From: Pseudomonas fluorescens Q2-87
Lineage (GTDB): Bacteria; Pseudomonadota; Gammaproteobacteria; Pseudomonadales; Pseudomonadaceae
Reading direction: 5' to 3'
DNA: 64,000 nucleotides
NCBI RefSeq assembly: GCF_000281895.1
Contig: NZ_CM001558.1
Span: 2,112,556-2,176,555 of the forward strand
Below the pieces are notes generated by a model. The model was not told the DNA's origin. It saw nothing but the letters and a program-made list of their open reading frames with translations, and searched no databases. The first letter of the stretch is position 1. Each line of letters begins with the position of its first letter. Positions 36,329 through 46,086 of the stretch are shown here, one piece after another. The position numbers were made by a program, and so were the translations under genes.

Positions 36329-37036
36329 CTATTTGACGACGTAGACCTTGCGCACATAGACGCTGCTCTGCCAGGCACACGGTGCATTCAGGGGCACGAA
36401 CACGGTATCGCCGGTGTTGACCGTCAGGTCGCTGCCATCGGCTGTCTGCAGAGTAATGCTGCCTTCGAGCACGTGCATCAGTTCATGCAGTTTGTGCGGG
36501 CGTGACCGGCGGGTGTAGGGCGTCGAATCCCAGACGCCGATACGCAGGTTGGACGCTTCTTCGACAAACAGATTGTGCGAGCGACATTGGGGCGGCGGGC
36601 TGATCAGAATCTCACCATCCGGCGCCGCGGAGGGCGAGAGATGGGTGTGGGCGGGGAGCGCCGTTAGCCCGGGATGACGCGCGTCAACTACCGGGACATC
36701 AGCACAGAATGCCCACAGAGACTCCGCTTGCGCCTCGATCTCAAGGGCCGTCCCCAGACCGATCACCGCGCTCTCACCCGGCTTGAGCTGCAGCGTTTGC
36801 GCCTGACTCCTGAGGGTGACCGCGCCCGCATGCACCACGATGGTTTCATTGAAGGGGTAGTCGTCGACGCTGAACCGGCCACTCGCCCGGACCACACCGG
36901 CAGCCATGCCATCCGCCCCGGCATAGGCGATGAGTCGGTCAAACGGATCATCGGCGCCCAGCGAGCCTGATGTGAAAGAGGTTGAAGCGAGACGGCCGTC
37001 GGCGTGTGCCAACAGCACTGCGGTCGGTTCGAGCAT
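36329..37036 (-). CDS. Bicupin (Cupin_3-type) protein
   Basis: A 235-residue protein with two cupin barrels. The second, near residues 165-230, reads RIGVWDSTPYTRRSRPHKLHELMHVLEGS with the metal-type His/Glu positions of the cupin fold; the first, near residues 35-105, lacks most ligands. Members of this group are associated with amino-acid or ureide catabolism, but none is biochemically assigned by these motifs. The start at 37036 was chosen for GGAG at suitable spacing. Followed on the same strand, upstream, by a GNAT gene 41 bases away, likely an operon. Confidence 0.75.
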   Translation of the reverse strand: MLEPTAVLLAHADGRLASTSFTSGSLGADDPFDRLIAYAGADGMAAGVVRASGRFSVDDYPFNETIVVHAGAVTLRSQAQTLQLKPGESAVIGLGTALEIEAQAESLWAFCADVPVVDARHPGLTALPAHTHLSPSAAPDGEILISPPPQCRSHNLFVEEASNLRIGVWDSTPYTRRSRPHKLHELMHVLEGSITLQTADGSDLTVNTGDTVFVPLNAPCAWQSSVYVRKVYVVK

Positions 37037-37077
37037 GAAAATGATTCTCCAGGGCAACGTTGATGAGGACGGTTTTT

Positions 37078-37935
37078 TCAGCCAATGGCCTGGGTCACCA
37101 GCACGAACTGCCGCACCGCGCCGGTAGCCTCTGGGGGTGTGCCCCGTGCCATCTGGGCGACCGTGTCGACGTGCTTGAGCCCGGCCTCTTCCAACCAAGG
37201 TGCCAAGCCGCTGTTTGAGGGAATGTCGATGCGGACAAAAGCATCCGGCACCTTGGCCAGCAGCACTGCGATCAAGTGCCGGGCCTGCTCCAGGTCTTGA
37301 GCGACGACCGGACCAATGCAGCGACCACGGCCAAAAGGGCGTAGCAAGGCGAAGGCGCACAAGCGACCGTCCCGTTCCACGCCCACGGCCTCTTCAACCA
37401 CTTGGAACAGGTCGTTCAATACGGCTTCGCGGTCCAGCCCACTGGCGGCATTGGCCAGGCTGACCAGCTCGGGCTGATCGGCTTCGCTCAGCGAACGGCA
37501 GCGCTCGCCGACGGCCAATGCCTGCGGGGCCGGTGCCTGCGCTTGTCCTTGATGCTGCTGGACGTGCCCAAAGTCGACGAACCCCTGGCTCGCATAAAGC
37601 GGAGCACCGGCCAGCGTCGCATTGAGGATGGGGGTTCTTGAACCGCACGCCTCGATAGCCAGCTCCATCAGTTTGCGACCGATGCCCTGGCCCTGGTATT
37701 CATCATCGACGATGACCAAACCAATGGTGGCGTGGCTCCCCTGCGGGCAGGTGAACGCGGTGCCGATCAAACGGCCTCGATCCTCGACGACAAAACCCTG
37801 GGCGACGCGCTGCAGCATCGCCCAGTCTTCCAGGCGATGAGGCCATTTCAACTGCACGGACAAGGCATGCGCCGCAGGGACATCGGCGGCCGTCATGGAA
37901 CGATAGAAGTAGGTGGGGCGTTGCGAAGTGGACAT
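37078..37935 (-). CDS. Tandem GNAT acetyltransferase
   Basis: A 285-residue protein with an N-terminal GNAT domain: FVVEDRGRLIGTAFTC, then the acetyl-CoA loop VIVDDEYQGQGIGRKLM near residues 74-91. The C-terminal half resembles the Acetyltransf_18 type domain (AVGVERDGRLCAFALLRPFGRGRCIGPV, around residues 185-212). Acyl acceptor unknown. Located upstream of the bicupin gene in the same direction. Confidence 0.85.
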   Translation of the reverse strand: MSTSQRPTYFYRSMTAADVPAAHALSVQLKWPHRLEDWAMLQRVAQGFVVEDRGRLIGTAFTCPQGSHATIGLVIVDDEYQGQGIGRKLMELAIEACGSRTPILNATLAGAPLYASQGFVDFGHVQQHQGQAQAPAPQALAVGERCRSLSEADQPELVSLANAASGLDREAVLNDLFQVVEEAVGVERDGRLCAFALLRPFGRGRCIGPVVAQDLEQARHLIAVLLAKVPDAFVRIDIPSNSGLAPWLEEAGLKHVDTVAQMARGTPPEATGAVRQFVLVTQAIG

Positions 37936-38180
37936 GGCAGATCACCATTGAGAAGGTACTGATCGGACGGTTTTAATCCGCTGAAAGCCTTTGTATCTCA
38001 CCTGCCAAGGGGCCTGGCAAGGGCCTCGGGTGGATTCGGCAGGTTCACTAAGCAGCGGCTGCGTCGACCACATTTCTTGCTCAAATCCATGGTCGGGCCA
38101 GCAGTAAATATCGGGGTGGGTTTCAACGCGGATGCCAGATCCGAAGGGCGTTAAGGCCTGTGCGCAACAGCCCTTGACGG
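37936..38180. other. Short gap with no supported gene
   Basis: A weak minus-strand frame spans 37942-38184 but begins at TTG inside the ghrA stop region and shows no recognisable domain, so I do not call it. No repeat or terminator stands out. Confidence 0.4.
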
Positions 38181-39107
38181 TCAATAGTTTCTTTCACGGT
38201 CAACCAGCCCCAGCATCGATTCGCCCCGTTGATGCCGACGGATATTGTCCAGCAACACGCCGAACGCACTTTCAGGTTGGGTCATTGCCGCGATGTGCGG
38301 CGTCAGCAGGATCTGCGGGTGGTTCCAGAAAGGGTGGTCCGGTGACGCCGGCTCCTGTTCCAGCACGTCGAGCACCGCCGCGCTCAGTTGGCCATCGGCG
38401 AGCGCTTCCAACAGATCCGTTTCTACCAAATGTCCACCCCGACCCATGTTGACCAGGGCCGCGCCTCTGGGCAGGTGTTGGAACAACTGGCGGTTGAGAA
38501 TACCTCGGGTTTGTTCGGTCAGGGGCAGGACGCAGACGACGATGTCGCATTGACCGAGAAACGCTGGCAGTTGGTCGCTCCCGGCAAAACACTCCACGCC
38601 GGCGATGTCATGCGCGCTGCGTGCCCAACCCGACAGGGCGAAGCCGAATGCCTTCAACGTGGCGAGTATCTGTTGTGCCTGCAAACCGAGGCCCATGACG
38701 CCCACCCGGCGCTGCGCTGCGGGCACCAGGCGGTGTGCCTGCCAGCGGCGTTCTGCCTGCTGTTGGCGATAGCGCAGCATGTCCCGATGCAAGCTGAGTA
38801 CGGCAAAACTGGCGTATTCGCACATGCCCTGGCTGATGCCCGGATCGAGCAGGCGCACCACCGGCAGCGTTGCTGGCAAGCGGTCGAGGTCCAGCTGATC
38901 GACCCCGGCGGACAAGGCGAACAGCACCTCCAGGTTTGGCAATAACGTTTGCACGTCGTCCGGCGCCTGCCAAGCCGCCAAGTAGCGGATATCCCGCGGA
39001 TCGCCGATGTCCGGCCAGGCACGCCATTCGATATCCGGAGCGTGTTCGGCGAACAACCGTCGCCAGAGTTCACCGCGTACCGGGTCAGCTTTATAGAGCA
39101 GGGCCAT
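38181..39107 (-). CDS. ghrA: Glyoxylate/hydroxypyruvate reductase A
   Basis: A 308-residue D-2-hydroxyacid dehydrogenase. The NAD(P) motif VGVMGLGLQAQQILATL lies near residue 138, NMGRGGHLVETDLLEAL near 226 carries the catalytic Arg region, and DVLEQEPASPDHPFWNHPQILLTPHIAA near 250-277 has the catalytic Glu and His. The family reduces glyoxylate to glycolate and hydroxypyruvate to glycerate with NADPH. The closest type is GhrA rather than GhrB by length and C-terminal pattern. Divergent from gabT. Confidence 0.87.
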   Translation of the reverse strand: MALLYKADPVRGELWRRLFAEHAPDIEWRAWPDIGDPRDIRYLAAWQAPDDVQTLLPNLEVLFALSAGVDQLDLDRLPATLPVVRLLDPGISQGMCEYASFAVLSLHRDMLRYRQQQAERRWQAHRLVPAAQRRVGVMGLGLQAQQILATLKAFGFALSGWARSAHDIAGVECFAGSDQLPAFLGQCDIVVCVLPLTEQTRGILNRQLFQHLPRGAALVNMGRGGHLVETDLLEALADGQLSAAVLDVLEQEPASPDHPFWNHPQILLTPHIAAMTQPESAFGVLLDNIRRHQRGESMLGLVDRERNY

Positions 39108-39392
39108 GGATCGTTTCTCGCCGGGAAGGAGGGATAACTAGCATGCCTCAACGCCAGAGCAGGATCTGTCGAAAGGGCCCGCATGGAAGCATCACGCTGC
39201 GTTGTAGGGCACCGTTTCCGGCAGATTACATGGGCTGCGATGTCGCTGGAGGATTCTGCTGTTTGCCGGGGTGTAAACAGTCGATCCGAATTTCTCAATG
39301 ACCAAGTTCGGCTTAGACAATCGCGTCGAACGCTTAACCTGTGAACACACCGCAACCGCTTCCTGGGTGCGAGGCTCACGATGGGAAATGCC

Positions 39393-40685
39393 ATGAACAG
39401 TAAAGTCGAAGAAACCCCTAGTCTGCTCCGTCAGCGTGATCAATTCGTGCCACGTGGCCTGGTTACCGCGCATCCGCTGGTGATCGACCGGGCCCAGGGC
39501 TCGGAACTGTGGGATGTGGACGGCAAGCGCTACCTGGACTTCGTCGGCGGCATCGGTGTCTTGAACGTCGGCCACAATCACCCCAAGGTTGTCGCGGCCG
39601 TGCAGGCCCAATTGCAAAAAGTCTCCCACGCCTGCTTCCAAGTGGTCGCCTACAAACCCTATCTGGATCTGGCCCAGCGCCTGTGCGAAATGATTGGCGG
39701 CCAGCAGGCCTATAAAGCGGCGTTTTTCACCTCCGGCGCCGAAGCGGTGGAAAATGCCGTGAAGATCGCCCGTGCCCACACCAACCGTTCGGCCGTGATC
39801 GCTTTTCGTGGCGGCTTCCATGGCCGGACCTTGCTCGGCACCACGCTGACCGGGATGAGCCAACCGTACAAACAGAATTTCGGACCGTTTGCGCCAGAGG
39901 TGTTCCATACGCCGTATCCAAATGCCTATCGCGGTGTCACCAGCGAGATGGCGCTGGGGGCGTTGGATGAGCTGTTGGCGACCCAAGTGGCCCCTGAGCG
40001 CGTCGCGGCAATCATCATCGAACCGGTGCAGGGCGATGGCGGTTTTCTCTCGGCGCCGGTCGAGTTTCTCCAGGGTTTGCGTGCGCTGACCGAAAAACAC
40101 GGCATTGTGTTGATCCTCGACGAAATCCAGACCGGTTTCGGTCGCACCGGTAAATGGTTCGGCTTCCAGCATGCCGGCATCCAGCCGGACCTGGTCACGG
40201 TCGCCAAGAGCCTGGCCGGTGGCTTGCCGCTGTCCGGCGTGGTCGGCAGGGCCGCGATCATGGACGCACCGTTGCCCGGTGGCCTGGGCGGTACTTACGG
40301 CGGCAACGCGCTGTCTTGCGCGGCGGCGCTGGCGGTGATCGAGGCCTACGAACAAGAACAGTTGCTGGCCCGTGGCTTGGCGTTGGGTGAGCGTCTGCGC
40401 GAAGGTCTGTTGCGCCTGCAAACCCGCTACCCGCAGATTGGCGATGTGCGCGGCAGTGGTTTCATGCTGGCCATCGAGCTGATCAAGGACGATGAGGCGC
40501 GCACGCCGGACGCGGACTTGAACCAACGCCTGATCGATGAAGCACGGGCGGGCGGGCTGTTGGTGATCAAGTGCGGGGTGTATCGCAACGTCCTGCGCTT
40601 CCTCGCACCGCTGGTGACGAGCGACGCGCAGATTGACGAAGCATTGCAGATTCTCGACGCTGCCCTGGCACGCGTGTTGGGCTGA
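39393..40685 (+). CDS. gabT: 4-aminobutyrate-type aminotransferase
   Basis: A 430-residue class III PLP aminotransferase with the lysine of the internal aldimine in VTVAKSLAGGLP (Lys272), the ILDEIQTGFGRTGK motif near 241-254 with the PLP-binding Asp, and SGAEAVENAVKIAR near 114. The type uses 2-oxoglutarate and GABA or 5-aminovalerate. Translation probably starts at 39393; the ATG at 39381 is an alternative. Together with a succinate-semialdehyde-type dehydrogenase nearby it could form a GABA route. Followed by a HAD gene and an Lrp-type regulator on the same strand. Confidence 0.88.
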   Translation: MNSKVEETPSLLRQRDQFVPRGLVTAHPLVIDRAQGSELWDVDGKRYLDFVGGIGVLNVGHNHPKVVAAVQAQLQKVSHACFQVVAYKPYLDLAQRLCEMIGGQQAYKAAFFTSGAEAVENAVKIARAHTNRSAVIAFRGGFHGRTLLGTTLTGMSQPYKQNFGPFAPEVFHTPYPNAYRGVTSEMALGALDELLATQVAPERVAAIIIEPVQGDGGFLSAPVEFLQGLRALTEKHGIVLILDEIQTGFGRTGKWFGFQHAGIQPDLVTVAKSLAGGLPLSGVVGRAAIMDAPLPGGLGGTYGGNALSCAAALAVIEAYEQEQLLARGLALGERLREGLLRLQTRYPQIGDVRGSGFMLAIELIKDDEARTPDADLNQRLIDEARAGGLLVIKCGVYRNVLRFLAPLVTSDAQIDEALQILDAALARVLG

Positions 40686-40761
40686 CACGTCTCGCATTCA
40701 GGGCGCTTGCCCGGCAAATCAAGGAGCGTGGAGTGATGGAACATCATCGGAGGCTTTACCC

Positions 40762-41418
40762 ATGAGTCTGACTGACTATCGAGCGTTGCTGATCGACTGC
40801 GATGAAGTCGTGGTGGATCGCGACGCCGGCATCTGGACGGCGTTGCAGCCGTTGCTGGAGAGTTATGGCCAACCATCGGACAAGGCCCAGGTGTTGGCCG
40901 AATTCGACGAGGTGCTGCAGGCTTTGTATCCACGTTTTGGCGAGCTGGGCTTTAGCGGTCTGCTGTGTTTCGCCCATCGCCAATTGGCCGAACGCTGGAA
41001 GCTCAAGGCGAGCTGGGAGGAGGGCATGAGCTTCGCCCGGTCCGCGGCGAGTTGGTCGTTGTTCGAGGATGCACCGGGCGCAATGCTCTATTTGCGCAAG
41101 TTCTATCGCTTGCTGGTGCAGGGGGATCGCGATGCAGAAGACCGCGGTGCCTTGTGTGAACGCCTGGGCATCGAACCGGACGATTTTATTTCTCTGGCCA
41201 TCGATCCTTTGCAGGATCACGATTGGCTGGCCGCCAACGATCTTGGTGCCGAAGCGATTCTCCAAGTCACCCGCCCCGGTGCCCGTCGACGCGAAGCGGG
41301 GGCTGTGTGCCTGATCTGCCGTAACCCTGAGCAGCCTCCCCAGCCGTGCGCGGCGGACTACTGCATCAACAGCATGGCCGACCTGGTGGCTCAGCATCAG
41401 CTGTCCTTACGGCGCTGA
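40762..41418 (+). CDS. HAD superfamily hydrolase
   Basis: A 218-residue HAD-like protein. The first motif DCDEVVVD holds Asp at positions +0 and +2, consistent with a phosphatase-type nucleophile and acid; the remaining motifs are weak (VTRPGARRREAG). The C-terminal part includes cysteines (VCLICRNPEQPPQPCAADYC). Function unknown. Translation may be linked to gabT, which ends 76 bases before. Confidence 0.75.
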   Translation: MSLTDYRALLIDCDEVVVDRDAGIWTALQPLLESYGQPSDKAQVLAEFDEVLQALYPRFGELGFSGLLCFAHRQLAERWKLKASWEEGMSFARSAASWSLFEDAPGAMLYLRKFYRLLVQGDRDAEDRGALCERLGIEPDDFISLAIDPLQDHDWLAANDLGAEAILQVTRPGARRREAGAVCLICRNPEQPPQPCAADYCINSMADLVAQHQLSLRR

Positions 41419-41463
41419 TTTTGTTAGAAGATTGTCCTACGAACGGCAGGCAAGAGGTATGCG

Positions 41464-41952
41464 ATGGAAGGTTTAGCGAAACTGGACCGAATCGACATCA
41501 GCATTTTGGTAGAGCTTCAAAAAGACGGCCGCATGACCAACGTCAGCCTGGCCGATGCGGTAGGCCTGTCGGCCAGCCCATGCTTGCAACGGGTCAAACG
41601 GCTGGAATCGCTGGGGTATATTTCCAGCTACAAGGCCCATCTGAACCTGGCCAAGATTACCGATTCAGTGACGGTTTTCACTGAAGTCACCTTGAGCGAC
41701 CACAAGCGCGAAGACTTCGCGAAATTCGAATCCAACATCCGTCTGGTGGATGAGGTGCTCGAATGTCACCTGATCAGCGGGGGCTACGATTACCTGGTGC
41801 GCTTCATGACCCGCAGCATCCAGGATTACCAGGAGGTGATGGAGAGCCTGCTGGACAAGAACATCGGCATCTCCAAGTACTTCAGCTACATCGTGATCAA
41901 ATCGCCGGTGCGCAAGGACGAGATTCCGTTGCGTAAGCTGTTGCGCCACTAA
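41464..41952 (+). CDS. Lrp/AsnC family regulator
   Basis: A 162-residue feast/famine regulator. N-terminal helix-turn-helix LDRIDISILVELQKDGRMTNVSLADAVGLSASPCLQRVKRLE spans residues 7-48 and the C-terminal RAM domain includes VLECHLISGGYDYLVRFM. These proteins form dimers to octamers and sense amino acids. The position at the end of the gabT-HAD stretch makes it a candidate local regulator of the amino-acid or GABA genes. Confidence 0.92.
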   Translation: MEGLAKLDRIDISILVELQKDGRMTNVSLADAVGLSASPCLQRVKRLESLGYISSYKAHLNLAKITDSVTVFTEVTLSDHKREDFAKFESNIRLVDEVLECHLISGGYDYLVRFMTRSIQDYQEVMESLLDKNIGISKYFSYIVIKSPVRKDEIPLRKLLRH

Positions 41953-41976
41953 ATCGATAGCCACCCCCAAACCAGT

Positions 41977-42064
41977 GTGGGAGCGGGCTTGCTCGCGAAG
42001 GCGTCGGGCCTGTTTGCATTGATGTTGAATGCGCCGACGCTTTCGCGAGCAAGCCCGCTCCCAC
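41977..42064. repeat. REP doublet, GTGGGAGCGGGC type
   Basis: Perfectly complementary arms with about 45 bases of spacer lie between the Lrp gene and the convergent hydrolase gene. Confidence 0.9.
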
Positions 42065-42083
42065 AAATGGATGTACGCAGGGC

Positions 42084-43037
42084 CTATTCCTTGAGGAATG
42101 TCAGCAGATCCTGATTGAGGCGGTCTTTATGCGTCTCGATCAGGCCGTGAGGTGCACCTGCGTAGACGATCAGTCGGGCACCCTTGATCAGCGCCGCCGA
42201 GGCCCGGCCTGAAGCGTCGATGGGCACGATCTGGTCGTCATCGCCATGGATCACCAGCGTCGGCACGTCGAACTTCTTCAGGTCGCCGCGGAAATCGGTG
42301 GCCGAGAATGCCGCGATGGAGTCATAGGTATTTTTGCTGCCGCCGAGCATGCCCTGCATCCAGAACGATTGGATTTGCGCCTGGGAAGGCTTGGCACCCT
42401 TGCGGTTGTAGCCGTAGAACGGGCCCGAGGCGATGTCCAGGTAAAGCTGCGAGCGATTCTCCAGGGACGCCTTGCGCAGGCCGTCGAACACTGCGATAGG
42501 CAAGCCACCGGGGTTTGTATCGGTCTTGAGCATCAGCGGCGGCACGGAGGACACCAGCACGGCTTTCTTCACCCGAGCGGTGCCGTGGCGACCGATGTAG
42601 CGAGCGACTTCACCGCCGCCGGTGGAGAACCCCACCAGGGTCACGTCCTTGAGATCCAACGTTTCGATGACCGCTGCCAGGTCGTCAGCGTAGTGGTCCA
42701 TGTCGTTGCCTTCCCACGGCTGGCTGGAACGGCCATGGCCGCGACGGTCATGAGCAATCACGCGATAACCCTTGGAGGCGAGGAACATCATCTGCGCGTC
42801 CCAGCTATCGGAGTCCAGCGGCCAGCCGTGGCTGAACGTCACCACCTGACCGTTCCGTGGGCCCCAGTCCTTGTAGTAAAGCTGCACGCCATCCTTAGTG
42901 GTGATGTAGCTGGCGGACTGGACCACGCTCCCGACCGCGGACACGGTCGTACCAGCCTGGACAGGTGTCGCGGCTTCGGCGCTGAGGGTGGCGAACGCCA
43001 GTGCAGCAATGGCCAGGGTGCGGTTGAGTGTGTTCAT
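42084..43037 (-). CDS. Exported alpha/beta hydrolase (chloroperoxidase/arylesterase-like)
   Basis: A 317-residue protein with an N-terminal signal peptide (about residues 1-22, ending AEA-A). The core shows the catalytic serine in GFSTGGG (Ser138), an acidic residue in [11 protein letters not shown] (about 266-268) and histidine in AGAPHGL (His297). Cofactor-free haloperoxidases and arylesterases share this layout, and either activity is possible. Export to the periplasm is unusual for the group. Starts at 43037. Confidence 0.87.
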   Translation of the reverse strand: MNTLNRTLAIAALAFATLSAEAATPVQAGTTVSAVGSVVQSASYITTKDGVQLYYKDWGPRNGQVVTFSHGWPLDSDSWDAQMMFLASKGYRVIAHDRRGHGRSSQPWEGNDMDHYADDLAAVIETLDLKDVTLVGFSTGGGEVARYIGRHGTARVKKAVLVSSVPPLMLKTDTNPGGLPIAVFDGLRKASLENRSQLYLDIASGPFYGYNRKGAKPSQAQIQSFWMQGMLGGSKNTYDSIAAFSATDFRGDLKKFDVPTLVIHGDDDQIVPIDASGRASAALIKGARLIVYAGAPHGLIETHKDRLNQDLLTFLKE

Positions 43038-43710
43038 CGTTTCTCTCTCCATAAGGTCGGTTTGATCTGCGGCGACCTTCATCGATCGCGTTGGCGGGCA
43101 GATTAGAGAGAGAGGGCGATGACGAGAACTGAGTGATATCGATAGCGACTATACGAAAATCCGATAGCTGGGCTTCGCTTTGCTGCGCACCAAACGATAC
43201 GGGTCAGTACTTTCCCGTGGCGAGGGAGCTTGCTCCCGCTGGGCTGCGCAGCAGCCCCACACAGGGTATGCGGTGCATCTGAATGACCGAGTCGGCTGAC
43301 TTGAGGGCCGCTTCGCGCCCCAGCGGGAGCAAGCTCCCTCGCCACGGTGTAATTGACCTGAACCTCATGTGGGAGCGAGCTCGCTCGCGATAGCGGTGGG
43401 TCAGCTTGCATCGTCGTTGGATGGACTGCCGCCTTCGCGAGCAAGCCCGCTCCTACAGGATGCTGCTCGCTTGAGAAGTACATATTCCCGTGGCGAGGGA
43501 GCTTGCTCCCGCTGGGCTGCGCAGCAGCCCCACACAGGGCATGCGGTGTATCTGAATGACCGAGGCGGCTGGCTTGAGGGCCGCTTCGCGCCCCAGCGGG
43601 AGCAAGCTCCCTCGCCACAAAAAAACGTACTCTTTGATTTAACCGAAAGAAGGCACTGGCCCCAACGCGTGATAAATCCAAGTACTGCTGCGACGGTTGC
43701 AAGCGACTAC
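43038..43710. repeat. REP-packed gap: doublets at 43217-43345, 43369-43456 and 43490-43618
   Basis: Three REP doublets fill this 673-base gap. The first and third are 129 bases each, of the GTGGCGAGGGAGC type, and differ at only a few positions along their full length, including the internal 80-base spacer. That suggests duplication of a whole unit. The middle doublet is of the GTGGGAGCGAGC type with a TCCTAC end. No coding sequence is supported here. This is the last REP region seen in the window. Confidence 0.9.
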
Positions 43711-44511
43711 TCAATATTTGTAGACGATCCTCAACCGACCCATGATCTCCAGCGCATTCACCAGGCTCAAACCGTTCATGGGCAAGCAAGCGAAGGCCTG
43801 GTACTCATCGAAATGCGTGCCGATGGCCAACAACTTCAAATCATGGGCCTCCAACTGCCCGTTGAAATACTGAAGCAGCGCTCGCTCCCAATCGTTGGCG
43901 CGGTTGACGGCATCGATGGTCTTGGCATCAGGCTCGGAAATTTCAAGGCCCAACTGCCGTAGCGGTGCGAGGGCATTGACGGCGCTTACCCCGTAGGAAG
44001 ACCATTCCTTCCATTCGAACTCAGCCAGCCGATTGGCCTGGGCAAGCGCCGACTGCACCTGAGTCCACGCCCAATCCCACTGCGCGACAGGCGCCGGCAT
44101 GTTCTGGACAAGCGCCTGCGCTTGCTCTTCGTCGAACAGTTCATAGAACAGATCCGCCAGCGTATCGGCCAAGTCCGGCTGCGGCCCTTGGCCCTGGGTG
44201 TCCAGGTCTTGGCTCAAACGCAGCCATACGCTGTCCAGTTCCTCCCAATCTTCTTCATCCATCTCATCCTCGACCACCTGCGCCTGATGCCCGCGCTTGT
44301 AGTTATCCAGCTGCGTCTTGCGCACACGAATAACACCTTCGGCGAGATCGACCTGGTAGCTGCGGTAGTCCAGGTAGTTGGTCTGGAAGACGATGCGGTC
44401 AGGGAAGATGTCATGAGTGATGCTTTCTTCAGCATCGAAATAGGTAGCGCCTTCGGGCTTGCCGTGGGCGGCGGTGATGCGTTGGAATGGCAGTGGGTCG
44501 ATTGGGTTCAT
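43711..44511 (-). CDS. Unknown protein with acidic central region
   Basis: A 266-residue soluble protein not recognised. It begins with a beta-strand-rich half (ITHDIFPDRIVFQTNYLDYRSYQVDLAEGVIRV), then an acidic linker (EDEMDEEDWEELDSVW, near 80-95) and a helical C-terminus (NDWERALLQYFNGQLEAHDLK). No signal peptide or membrane segment. The start codon is uncertain: ATG at 44511 or GTG at 44541, both with weak ribosome sites. It is divergent from a GNAT gene only 45 bases away. Confidence 0.6.
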   Translation of the reverse strand: MNPIDPLPFQRITAAHGKPEGATYFDAEESITHDIFPDRIVFQTNYLDYRSYQVDLAEGVIRVRKTQLDNYKRGHQAQVVEDEMDEEDWEELDSVWLRLSQDLDTQGQGPQPDLADTLADLFYELFDEEQAQALVQNMPAPVAQWDWAWTQVQSALAQANRLAEFEWKEWSSYGVSAVNALAPLRQLGLEISEPDAKTIDAVNRANDWERALLQYFNGQLEAHDLKLLAIGTHFDEYQAFACLPMNGLSLVNALEIMGRLRIVYKY

Positions 44512-44556
44512 GTGGGTTGGGCCGTTACGTGAGGGTTTCACTTTGTTGAGGACAAT

Positions 44557-44997
44557 ATGAAAATTCGAAACGCCTTACTAACCGATGCAGAATCGGTGTC
44601 TAAACTCCTGGGGCAGCTAGGCTACCAAGCCTCGCCACGGCTTATCCGAGATAAGCTTGAGATCTTAGGAGCCAGTACTTGCGATACCGTGCTGCTGGCG
44701 CAAGACGGTGTAAATGTTGTCGGCGTCATAAGCTTACACGTGCTGGAGCTGTTTCATCAGCCAGGTAGACTCGGACGTATTACCTCGCTAGTCATTGACG
44801 AAAACTACCGGGGACAAGGAGTAGGGGCGATGCTAGTTGCCGCTGCCGATGCGTTTTTTACAAAGCAACTCTGCACTCGGGTTGAGGTAACCAGCGGTGA
44901 CCACCGAACAGAGGCCCACGCATTTTACGTGCGGCAAGGTTTCGCCGTTGACGAGCGTCGGTTTGTAAAGCGGTATGGATTTTCCGAGGCCGAGTAA
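44557..44997 (+). CDS. GNAT N-acetyltransferase
   Basis: A 146-residue single-domain acetyltransferase. It has the acetyl-CoA-binding segment ITSLVIDENYRGQGVGAMLVAAAD near residues 74-97 (R/Q-x-x-G-x-G/A pattern) and a final beta strand HAFYVRQGF typical of the family. GAGGA lies before the ATG. Acceptor unknown. The base composition is lower in GC than in genes to the left. Confidence 0.87.
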   Translation: MKIRNALLTDAESVSKLLGQLGYQASPRLIRDKLEILGASTCDTVLLAQDGVNVVGVISLHVLELFHQPGRLGRITSLVIDENYRGQGVGAMLVAAADAFFTKQLCTRVEVTSGDHRTEAHAFYVRQGFAVDERRFVKRYGFSEAE

Positions 44998-45050
44998 AGC
45001 CACGCTATTAACGACCCTAAGGCAGGTAAAACCTGTCTTGATGACCACTG

Positions 45051-46031
45051 TCAGGAGTCTGCGCGATGGCCAACAGCGGCCAATTTCATCCGGCCTTGGA
45101 TCGCCGTGCGCAGGCAACCCCAGGCAATGAATCCGATGATCAGCACCTCGGCTACGCCCACCAGAAAGTTGAATGAAAAGCTGAGCGGTTGCTCGGCCCA
45201 GTAAAAAGTCGTCGGGCGCGTTCGAAAGCCGCTTACGCGCAGCCGTCCAGTAAACAGAGCAGGCACCAATGCGACGAGGTGGGTCAGCTCAAGCACCGCC
45301 ATGAAGGTGCCCATCAGCGTGAGCAAGGCGCGGGTGGGAATACCGAGTTTCTCGGTGGGTTCAGGTTCGGGCGTGGCTCCTTTTTGACGCCGCTGCCTGG
45401 CTTCCCTCACCACTTTACCGCTGGCTGGGGACGGGGCAGGCCTATAGGCAGCCTTCACAACAGCCGCCGAATCATCAACGACCTCAGTGGGCACCGCCAC
45501 GTTCAGGTAGTCGGCCAACTCACGCAGCCACACGTCAGTGCGTTCACTTCCCGGCACTACCGGAACGTTATTGGTCGTCAGGCGGTGGGCGGTGCCATCG
45601 CGCATCATCAGCCACAGTTGGGTGTAGGCTTGCTCAGCCTGAGGACGGCGGCGCAGTTCGAGGTATTTGGCAGCATCGATTCTAAACACCGATTGCACGC
45701 GCTCGCGGCGTCCAAAAAAGTTTTGGGTGAGGCGCTTGCCTTCGCCGTCCATCCGTGACAACACCAACGTCTCGCGCATACCGGTGTAGACCACCAGCAG
45801 CAGACCAAGCGCAGGAATCAACAGCAGGCCGAGCACGATCAGCAGTGCCGACAGCGGATGAATATCAGCAAACAGCGAGAGCCCATCCGCGAACACAAAC
45901 ACGACGAACGCCAGCGGCATGATGAAGGCAAGCGCGCCCGCCAGCAGCACGAATGTGCTATGCACCAAGTTGCGCGAGTGAATATGCAGATCACCCTGCG
46001 CAGTGCGTTCGAACCGATGTCCTGTCAACAT
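45051..46031 (-). CDS. Polytopic membrane protein of unknown function
   Basis: A 326-residue protein. Two closely spaced transmembrane helices near residues 25-50 and 60-82 start it, then a soluble domain of about 130 residues (RETLVLSRMDGEGKRL...) and a proline/basic linker with APSPASGK. Two more helices come near residues 235-260 and 285-310. No known family was identified. The start at 46031 has GGAG six bases upstream; an in-frame TTG further upstream is unlikely. Confidence 0.65.
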   Translation of the reverse strand: MLTGHRFERTAQGDLHIHSRNLVHSTFVLLAGALAFIMPLAFVVFVFADGLSLFADIHPLSALLIVLGLLLIPALGLLLVVYTGMRETLVLSRMDGEGKRLTQNFFGRRERVQSVFRIDAAKYLELRRRPQAEQAYTQLWLMMRDGTAHRLTTNNVPVVPGSERTDVWLRELADYLNVAVPTEVVDDSAAVVKAAYRPAPSPASGKVVREARQRRQKGATPEPEPTEKLGIPTRALLTLMGTFMAVLELTHLVALVPALFTGRLRVSGFRTRPTTFYWAEQPLSFSFNFLVGVAEVLIIGFIAWGCLRTAIQGRMKLAAVGHRADS

Positions 46032-46086
46032 TCGAATCTCCAAAGGCGCTCAATGGGGGCGCTCAACTTTTTCCTCCGATAAGAAA

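Noticed and set aside
37942..38184. 80-codon minus-strand frame after ghrA
   Set aside because: Starts at TTG overlapping the ghrA end, no ribosome site, no recognisable domain.
39192..40697. Minus-strand frame of 501 codons
   Set aside because: Antisense of the GabT-like gene; no family motif and typical shadow composition.
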